Made by a program: the position numbers and the translations under genes
Notes under the pieces: generated by a model
Told to the model about the DNA's origin: nothing
Databases searched by the model: none
What the model saw: only the letters and a program-made list of their open reading frames with translations
Shown: in pieces, positions 1 through 5,969 of the stretch
How the letters are laid out: every line of letters starts with the position of its first letter
How positions within the stretch are numbered: position 1 is the first letter of the stretch
Source: ZC4RG30 sp964455685
GTDB lineage: Bacteria > Pseudomonadota > Gammaproteobacteria > Steroidobacterales > Steroidobacteraceae
DNA length: 5,969 nucleotides
Assembly: GCA_964455685.1 (NCBI GenBank)
Contig: CAYVZE010000116.1
Span: 1 to 5,969, forward strand
Reading direction: 5' to 3'

Positions 1-706
1 GCTGATCGAGAAGAACACCACCATCCCGACGCGCGCGTCGCAGGTGTTCTCCACTGCCGATGACAACCAGACGGCCGTGACCATCCACGTGCTGCAGGGC
101 GAGCGCGAGCGTGCCGCGGACAACAAGTCGCTGGGCCGCTTCGACCTCACCGACATCCGCCCGGCCCCGCGCGGCATGCCGCAGATCGAGGTGTCCTTCG
201 ACATCGACGCCAACGGCATCCTGAACGTGTCCGCCAGGGACAAGGACACGGGCAAGGAGCAGAAGATCGTCATCAAGGCCTCCAGCGGCCTGTCCGAGGA
301 GGAGATCAAGCGCATGGTGGCCGATGCCGAGGCCCATGCCGCCGAGGACAAGAAGTTCCGCGAGCTGGTGGAGAGCCGCAACCGCGCCGATGCCCTGGTG
401 CACGCCACCGAGAAGTCGCTGGCGGAGCTGGGCGAGAAGGTCTCCGGCAGCGATCGGGCCTCGGTGGAGTCCGCGCTGTCGGACCTGAAGGCCGCGCTGA
501 AGGGCGACGACAAGGAGCAGATCGACCGCAAGGCCGAGGCCCTGGCGAAGGCGTCTTCCGCCATCATGGCGGCCGCCGCGCAGGCGGGCCAGGGCGGTGG
601 CGCGGATGCCGGTGCATCGGCGGGCGCCGACGCCGGCAAGGCCAAGGACGACAATGTCGTCGACGCCGAGTTCGAGGAAGTGAAGGACAAGGACCGCAAG
701 GCCTGA
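1..706 (+). CDS. dnaK: Chaperone DnaK (Hsp70), C-terminal part, 5' end outside the window
   Basis: The reading frame runs from base 2 to a TGA at 704-706 and gives 234 residues, corresponding to roughly residue 411 onward of the ~638-residue E. coli DnaK. The ATPase domain and the start of the substrate-binding domain lie upstream of the window. What remains is most of the beta-sandwich peptide-binding domain (residues 1 to ~91 here, with the Hsp70 stretches VTIHVLQGER and APRGMPQIEV), then the helical lid (from KASSGLSEEEI to about residue 190), then a Gly/Ala-rich flexible linker and the conserved tail DDNVVDAEFEEVKDK. The tail ends with an extra DRKA. DnaK binds exposed hydrophobic segments of unfolded proteins in the cytoplasm in ATP-controlled cycles with DnaJ and GrpE. 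The dnaJ gene follows after 33 bases, the usual heat-shock pairing. The promoter is not in view. Identity is certain; only the first part is missing. Confidence 0.98.
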   Translation, partial: LIEKNTTIPTRASQVFSTADDNQTAVTIHVLQGERERAADNKSLGRFDLTDIRPAPRGMPQIEVSFDIDANGILNVSARDKDTGKEQKIVIKASSGLSEEEIKRMVADAEAHAAEDKKFRELVESRNRADALVHATEKSLAELGEKVSGSDRASVESALSDLKAALKGDDKEQIDRKAEALAKASSAIMAAAAQAGQGGGADAGASAGADAGKAKDDNVVDAEFEEVKDKDRKA

Positions 707-739
707 TTCGCCTGGCGATCGGGGAGAGATACGACTCGC

Positions 740-1876
740 ATGGCGAAGCGCGACTACTACGAAGTCCTGGGCGTGGCGCGCGATGCGTCGGAGGCCGACA
801 TCAAGAAGGCCTACCGGCGCCTCGCCATGAAGCTGCATCCCGATCGCAATCCCGGCGACAAGGACGCCGAGGAGCGGTTCAAGGAGGTCAAGGAGGCCTA
901 CGAGGTCCTGACGGACGCGCAGAAGCGCGCCACCTACGACCAGTACGGCCACGAGGGCCTGTCCGCCACCCGCGGCGGTGGCGGGCCGGGCTTCAACCCG
1001 GGCGATGCCTTCAGCGACATCTTCGGCGATGTGTTCGGCGACATCTTCGGCGCACGCCGCGGTGGCGGTCGCCAGGTGTTCCGCGGCGCGGACCTGCGCT
1101 ACGAGCTGGAGCTGACGCTGCAGCAGGCCGTGTTCGGCACCTCGGTGGAGATCGAGGTGCCGCGGCTGGCCGAGTGCGAGACCTGCAACGGCTCCGGCGC
1201 GGCCAAGGGTACCAATCCTTCCACCTGCGACACCTGCCACGGAACCGGCCAGGTGCGCATGTCCATGGGCGGCATGCTGAACTTCCAGCAGACCTGCCCG
1301 CGATGCCGCGGCTCGGGCAAGGTGGTGAAGAACCCCTGCGACACCTGCTTCGGGCAGGGGCGCGTGCGCCGGACCAAGAAGCTGTCGGTGAAGATCCCGC
1401 CGGGCGTGGACAGCGGCGATCGCATCCGGCTGGCGGGGGAGGGCGAGGCCGGCCGCAATGGCGGCCCTGCCGGCGACCTGTATGTCGAAGTGCACGTGCA
1501 GCCGCACGAGATCTTCGAGCGCGACGGCGAGCACCTCTCCTGCGAGGTGCCGATCTGCTTCACCACCGCGGCGCTGGGCGGCACGGTGATCGTGCCCACC
1601 CTGGATGGCCAGGTGTCGCTGAAGATCCCGCCGGAGACGCAGTCCGGCCGTGTCTTCCGCCTGCGCGACAAGGGCGTGAAGCCCGTGCGGGGCGGCCCGC
1701 GCGGCGACCTGTTCTGCCGCGTGGTGGTCGAGACTCCGGTGAACCTGTCGAGCGAACAGAAGGAGCTGCTGCGCAAGTTCGAGGAGTCGCTGAAGAAGGG
1801 CGACTCGCGCCACTCGCCGCGCGAGACCGGTTTCTTCGAGGGCGTGAAGCGCTTCTTCACCAACGCCGACGGCTGA
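740..1876 (+). CDS. dnaJ: Chaperone protein DnaJ (class I Hsp40 co-chaperone)
   Basis: The product is 378 residues, the normal length for DnaJ. DnaJ delivers unfolded substrates to DnaK and stimulates its ATP hydrolysis in the cytoplasm. The J domain is at residues ~1-70 with the essential HPD motif at 33-35. A Gly/Phe-rich region (~76-112) follows and carries a repeated DIFGDVFGDIFG stretch. The zinc-finger domain has four CxxCxGxG motifs: CETCNGSG at 146-153, CDTCHGTG at 163-170, CPRCRGSG at 186-193 and CDTCFGQG at 200-207. All eight cysteines are present, so two zinc ions should bind. The C-terminal substrate-binding and dimerisation domains fill the rest. The ATG at 740 is preceded by GGGGAG at 721-726, a usable if slightly distant Shine-Dalgarno, and starts with the family-typical MAKRDYYEVLGV. 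The gene lies 33 bases after dnaK with no terminator between, so both are probably on one heat-shock transcript. Nothing is broken or missing. Confidence 0.98.
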   Translation: MAKRDYYEVLGVARDASEADIKKAYRRLAMKLHPDRNPGDKDAEERFKEVKEAYEVLTDAQKRATYDQYGHEGLSATRGGGGPGFNPGDAFSDIFGDVFGDIFGARRGGGRQVFRGADLRYELELTLQQAVFGTSVEIEVPRLAECETCNGSGAAKGTNPSTCDTCHGTGQVRMSMGGMLNFQQTCPRCRGSGKVVKNPCDTCFGQGRVRRTKKLSVKIPPGVDSGDRIRLAGEGEAGRNGGPAGDLYVEVHVQPHEIFERDGEHLSCEVPICFTTAALGGTVIVPTLDGQVSLKIPPETQSGRVFRLRDKGVKPVRGGPRGDLFCRVVVETPVNLSSEQKELLRKFEESLKKGDSRHSPRETGFFEGVKRFFTNADG

Positions 1877-1894
1877 GTCGCGCACTGCACCCGA

Positions 1895-1952
1895 TGCAGG
1901 GCATGTGCGGGCATGATCGCTGCGCCCGGCGCCCTGGTGCATGCGGTATAGT
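1895..1952 (+). promoter_or_regulatory. Possible weak promoter upstream of dapB
   Basis: TATAGT at 1947-1952 differs from the sigma70 -10 consensus at one base and lies in an otherwise very GC-rich gap. No convincing -35 element is found 15-19 bases upstream. Just before it, GGGCATG occurs twice (1899-1905 and 1909-1915), spaced exactly 10 bases, and GCATGC is at 1939-1944, which might be a regulator site. Predicted initiation would be near 1959, shortly before dapB. This is a weak inference; dapB could equally be read from the dnaKJ transcript. Confidence 0.25.
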
Positions 1953-1957
1953 TACAG

Positions 1958-1985
1958 CCCGCCGGGCCGTTCTCCGGCCCACGGG
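1958..1985 (+). repeat. Hairpin in the dapB 5' leader
   Basis: GGGCCG at 1964-1969 pairs with CGGCCC at 1975-1980 around the loop TTCTC. The stem can be extended by CCCG at 1958-1961 with CGGG at 1982-1985 across a small internal loop. It ends 12 bases before the dapB ATG and is not followed by a T run, so it is not an intrinsic terminator. It covers the GGG of the only weak Shine-Dalgarno-like stretch (ACGGGA, 1981-1986), so it could dampen dapB translation. The function is inferred. Confidence 0.35.
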
Positions 1986-1997
1986 ATTCACTGCGGA

Positions 1998-2801
1998 ATG
2001 AAAGCAAGGGTAGGCATCGTCGGCATCCCCGGGCGCATGGGGCTTGAACTGCTCAAGGCGCTCAATTCCTCCGATGGCGGGCAGCTCGCTGCGGCCATCG
2101 CGCGTCCCGGAAGTCCTGTCGTGGGCAAGGACGCGAACCAGCTGGCCGGCCTGCTGCCAGCCGGCATCCCTGTCACCGACGAGCTCCCGAAGGCACTGCC
2201 CGGCCTCGACGTGGTCATCGACTTCTCGCGCGCCGGATCCGTTGCCGGCACCACCGATGCCTGCGTGGCGGCGGGTGTCGCGCTGATGGTGGGTACCACC
2301 GGCCTGGATGCCGCCACCCACGCGAAGCTCGATGAGGCGGCCAGGCGCATCCCCGTGCTGGTGGCACCCAACACCAGCCTGGCCCTGAACGTGCTGCTCG
2401 AGCTGGTACAGCGCGCGGCGCGCGCGCTGCCGGCCTCCTATGACATCGAGATCGTCGAGGCCCATCATCGTCACAAGGTCGATGCCCCCTCGGGCACGGC
2501 GTTGGCGCTGGGGGAGGCCGCTGCTGCCGGCAGGGATATTGCGCTGCAGCGCCCGCCGGCGCTGACCGGCGCTTCGCCGGGGCCGCGCGGCTCCGGGATC
2601 GGCTTTGCCGTGGTGCGCGGCGGCGACGTGGTGGGCGAGCACGACGTGCGTTTCCTCGGCGCCGGCGAGCAGCTGCGGCTGGGGCATGTGGCAACTGACC
2701 GGGCAATCTTTGCCCGGGGCGCCGTCCTGGCCTCATTGTGGCTCGCCAGGCAGCCGCCCGGCCGCTACCGCATGGCCGATTTTCTGTTTCCGGAACAATA
2801 G
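1998..2801 (+). CDS. dapB: 4-hydroxy-tetrahydrodipicolinate reductase (DapB)
   Basis: The product is 267 residues, the usual DapB size (E. coli 273). It reduces the dihydrodipicolinate-type intermediate with NAD(P)H, a step on the way to meso-diaminopimelate and lysine, in the cytoplasm. The N-terminal Rossmann domain has a glycine loop GIPGRMG at 9-15; GTTG at 99-102 and APNTSLALN from 123 follow. The catalytic and substrate-binding signature HHRHKVDAPSGTA starts at 156, giving His156 and Lys160 as counterparts of E. coli His159 and Lys163. RGGDVVGEHDVRF marks the end of the tetramerisation domain. I chose the ATG at 1998 because the protein then begins MKARVGIVG as in the family. The earlier in-frame ATG at 1941 would add 19 unrelated residues, overlap the candidate -10 and have no ribosome site. 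Two cofactor-site residues are unusual: Ala35 and Thr126 stand where E. coli has Glu38 and Phe129. The dnaJ-dapB-carA order matches that of pseudomonads. Confidence 0.96.
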   Translation: MKARVGIVGIPGRMGLELLKALNSSDGGQLAAAIARPGSPVVGKDANQLAGLLPAGIPVTDELPKALPGLDVVIDFSRAGSVAGTTDACVAAGVALMVGTTGLDAATHAKLDEAARRIPVLVAPNTSLALNVLLELVQRAARALPASYDIEIVEAHHRHKVDAPSGTALALGEAAAAGRDIALQRPPALTGASPGPRGSGIGFAVVRGGDVVGEHDVRFLGAGEQLRLGHVATDRAIFARGAVLASLWLARQPPGRYRMADFLFPEQ

Positions 2802-2864
2802 CTTAGAGGATAGTCCGCAGCGGAAACCATGAGGGTGGTCCAGGGTTTTCCGGGCAAGTTTGCA

Positions 2865-2894
2865 TGGACATGAAGAGCCCTGAAAACGTAGAAT
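2865..2894 (+). promoter_or_regulatory. Sigma70-type promoter candidate for carAB
   Basis: TGGACA at 2865-2870 differs from the -35 consensus TTGACA at one base, and TAGAAT at 2889-2894 differs from TATAAT at one base. They are 18 bases apart, within the accepted range. This is the best promoter match I see in the window and lies in the longest, least GC-rich gap. Initiation would fall near 2901 and give a leader of about 148 bases before carA. It would let carAB be expressed apart from the upstream chaperone and dapB genes. Confidence 0.55.
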
Positions 2895-2902
2895 TCCTGG
2901 CG

Positions 2903-2926
2903 AATCCGTACACTCAGTTACGGGTT
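2903..2926 (+). repeat. First hairpin of the predicted carA leader RNA
   Basis: AATCCGTA at 2903-2910 pairs with TACGGGTT at 2919-2926: eight pairs including one G-T wobble, with the 8-base loop CACTCAGT. It starts two or three bases after the predicted transcription start. Its 3' arm contains CGGGTT (2921-2926), which could alternatively pair with AACCCG at 3030-3035 next to the carA ribosome binding site. The fold is read from complementarity; a function is not shown. Confidence 0.4.
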
Positions 2927-2934
2927 AGTCCGCG

Positions 2935-2974
2935 CAAGGCGGGAGGGCGTTCCAAAAGAACTCCTCCCGCTTTG
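2935..2974 (+). terminator. Strong hairpin upstream of carA: possible terminator or attenuator
   Basis: GCGGGAGG at 2939-2946 pairs perfectly with CCTCCCGC at 2963-2970. Inside, GTTC (2949-2952) pairs with GAAC (2958-2961) around the loop CAAAA. Outside, CAAG (2935-2938) pairs with TTTG (2971-2974) including one wobble. This is the strongest stem in the window. It is followed by only three T residues before G, so as an intrinsic terminator it is suboptimal. It may end dapB transcripts, act as an attenuator for carAB, or serve only as an RNA structure. Confidence 0.5.
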
Positions 2975-2999
2975 TGCATCCGCGCCAAGCCAAACCGAA

Positions 3000-3012
3000 T
3001 CGTGATCCACGA
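3000..3012 (+). repeat. Short inverted repeat TCGTG-ATC-CACGA
   Basis: TCGTG at 3000-3004 and CACGA at 3008-3012 are perfect reverse complements around ATC. The element could be a small third hairpin of the leader RNA or a DNA operator half-site pair. It sits 36 bases before the carA start. No regulator can be named from the sequence. Confidence 0.3.
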
Positions 3013-3036
3013 CATGACAAGCCGCCATAAACCCGC

Positions 3037-3041
3037 GGAGG
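3037..3041 (+). promoter_or_regulatory. Ribosome binding site of carA
   Basis: GGAGG is a full anti-16S match placed 7 bases before the GTG at 3049. It decides between two in-frame GTG codons: 3049 has ideal spacing, while 3055 (from the GTGAGC duplication at 3049-3060) would be 13 bases away. Nearby sequence could mask it: CCGC at 3022-3025 can pair with GCGG at 3035-3038. Confidence 0.8.
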
Positions 3042-3048
3042 CCCGTTA

Positions 3049-4227
3049 GTGAGCGTGAGCGCCGTACTGGCCCTCGCAGATGGCACCGTTTTCCAGGGCA
3101 TCAGCATCGGGGCAAAGGGAAACACCACCGGCGAAGTTGTCTTCAATACGGCGATGACGGGGTATCAGGAGATCCTCACCGACCCGTCGTATGCCCGACA
3201 GATCGTCACTCTGACCTATCCGCACATCGGCAATACCGGCACCACGCCGGAGGACCAGGAGTCCTCCGGTGCCATGGCCGCAGGCCTGGTGATCCGTGAC
3301 CTGCCGCTGCTGGAGAGCAACTGGCGCTCCAGCGTCACCCTGAAGGAATTCCTCGAGCGCGGCCGCGTGGTCGCCATCGCGGGCATCGACACCCGCAAGC
3401 TGACCCGCATCCTGCGCGAGAAGGGGGCGCAGGCCGGCTGCATCATGACCGGCGAGAACATCGACCCGGCCGCCGCCGTGCATGCCGCGCGGCGCTTCCC
3501 GGGCCTGGCCGGCATGGACCTGGCGAAGGTCGTCACGACCAAGGAGCGTTACCAGTGGAACGACGGTTCCATCTGGCGCCCGGCCCACCGTCCGACGCTG
3601 CGCCCGCAGCAGCGCCTGCACGTGGTGGCCTATGACTTCGGCGTCAAGCGCAACATCCTGCGCCTGCTGGCCGACGCCGGCTGCCGCATCACCGTGGTGC
3701 CGGCCGAGACGCCGGCCGCCGAGGCGCTGGCGCTGCAGCCCGATGGCATCTTCCTGTCCAACGGCCCCGGTGACCCGGAGCCGTGCACCTACGCCATCGA
3801 GGCCATTCGCACCTTCCTCGCCACCGACATCCCGATCTTCGGCATCTGCCTGGGTCACCAGCTGCTGGGCCTGGCCGTGGGCGCGAAGACCGTGAAGATG
3901 AAGTTCGGCCACCACGGCGCCAACCATCCGGTGCAGGAGCTGGCCACGGGCCGGGTGATGATCACCAGCCAGAACCACGGCTTCGCGGTGGATGCCGCCA
4001 CGCTGCCGCCGAACGTGCGCGTCACCCACGTGTCGCTGTTCGACGGATCGCTGCAGGGCATCGAGCTGACCGACAAGCCGGCCTTCAGCTTCCAGGGCCA
4101 TCCCGAGGCAAGCCCCGGTCCGCACGACCTGCTGCCGCTGTTCGAGCGCTTCACGCAGGCCATGATCCGCCGCCTGCAGTCCCAGCTGCGCGAGCGTGCG
4201 CGGTCGCTGGGCGCGGGGAACGACTGA
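3049..4227 (+). CDS. carA: Carbamoyl phosphate synthetase small (glutaminase) subunit CarA
   Basis: The product is 392 residues (E. coli 382). CarA hydrolyses glutamine and passes ammonia through a tunnel to CarB for carbamoyl phosphate synthesis, which feeds both pyrimidines and arginine. The N-terminal small-chain domain covers ~1-185 and includes the conserved stretch EVVFNTAMTGYQEILTDPSY. The class I glutamine amidotransferase domain starts near VVAYDFGVKRNILR at 192, with the oxyanion-loop motif NGPGDPE at 238 and the nucleophile Cys267 in GICLGHQ. His351 and Glu353 in GHPEAS complete the triad, matching E. coli Cys269, His353 and Glu355. The start is a GTG with GGAGG seven bases before it; the protein then begins VSAVLALADGTVFQG as in the family. 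The C-terminal tail is slightly longer than in E. coli and rich in arginine. carB begins three bases after the stop, so the two subunits are cotranslated. The leader upstream suggests separate control of the pair. Confidence 0.98.
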   Translation: MSVSAVLALADGTVFQGISIGAKGNTTGEVVFNTAMTGYQEILTDPSYARQIVTLTYPHIGNTGTTPEDQESSGAMAAGLVIRDLPLLESNWRSSVTLKEFLERGRVVAIAGIDTRKLTRILREKGAQAGCIMTGENIDPAAAVHAARRFPGLAGMDLAKVVTTKERYQWNDGSIWRPAHRPTLRPQQRLHVVAYDFGVKRNILRLLADAGCRITVVPAETPAAEALALQPDGIFLSNGPGDPEPCTYAIEAIRTFLATDIPIFGICLGHQLLGLAVGAKTVKMKFGHHGANHPVQELATGRVMITSQNHGFAVDAATLPPNVRVTHVSLFDGSLQGIELTDKPAFSFQGHPEASPGPHDLLPLFERFTQAMIRRLQSQLRERARSLGAGND

Positions 4228-4230
4228 ACC

Positions 4231-5969
<1,739 letters not shown>

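Larger units (their letters stand above)
2802..3048 (+). other. Non-coding gap with the carAB control region
   Basis: These 247 bases between dapB and carA are clearly less GC-rich than the genes around them. They hold a promoter candidate (2865-2894), two tandem hairpins (2903-2926 and 2935-2974), an inverted repeat (3000-3012) and the carA ribosome binding site (3037-3041). Near the dapB end there is an 11-base palindrome TCCGCAGCGGA at 2814-2824, and the 8-mer TAGTCCGC occurs at 2811-2818 and again at 2926-2933. I found no obvious E. coli-type ARG box. One frame is open from an ATG at 2864 to a TAG at 3047-3049, but its base use does not look coding. Confidence 0.7.

Noticed and set aside
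1885..1899. CTGCA/TGCAG inverted repeat after dnaJ as a terminator
   Set aside because: The stem is only five pairs and no T run follows, so it is not a credible intrinsic terminator.
1941..1997. Extended dapB start at ATG 1941
   Set aside because: The 19 added residues do not resemble a DapB N-terminus, there is no Shine-Dalgarno, and the codon overlaps the candidate -10 and the leader hairpin.
1099..2007. A 302-codon - strand frame across dnaJ and the dapB start
   Set aside because: It lies antisense to the conserved zinc-finger and C-terminal domains of DnaJ and has no recognisable domain.

Overview
The window is a stretch of chromosome from a high-GC proteobacterium. All genes lie on the + strand in the order dnaK (3' end) - dnaJ - dapB - carA - carB (5' part). 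This order is familiar from Gammaproteobacteria such as the pseudomonads, and the proteins resemble E. coli homologues closely. A high-GC gammaproteobacterium is therefore the best guess; the family cannot be fixed from sequence alone. Codon third positions are strongly G/C throughout the five genes. I see no mobile element, tRNA, rRNA, CRISPR array, prophage or foreign-looking gene.

Region by region: positions 1-706 hold the C-terminal part of the Hsp70 chaperone DnaK. After a 33-base gap comes dnaJ (740-1876), a complete class I J-protein with all four zinc-binding motifs. A 121-base gap (1877-1997) carries a candidate -10 element and a hairpin just before dapB (1998-2801), the dihydrodipicolinate reductase of lysine and peptidoglycan precursor synthesis. 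The 247-base gap at 2802-3048 is the most structured non-coding part. It contains a good sigma70-type promoter candidate, two tandem hairpins right after the predicted transcription start, a small inverted repeat and a strong Shine-Dalgarno for carA. carA (3049-4227) and carB (4231 to the window end) encode the two subunits of carbamoyl phosphate synthetase, are only 3 bases apart and surely form one operon.

Functionally the window joins three modules: the DnaK/DnaJ folding machine, one step of lysine/diaminopimelate synthesis, and the glutamine-dependent synthesis of carbamoyl phosphate for pyrimidines and arginine. The same direction and short gaps allow read-through, but the promoter and leader in front of carA suggest that carAB is also controlled separately.

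No novel defence or mobile system is visible; this is housekeeping DNA. The points most worth checking are the carA leader (tandem hairpins, possible masking of the carA ribosome binding site, a small ORF ending on the carA start codon) and two unusual residues in the DapB cofactor site.
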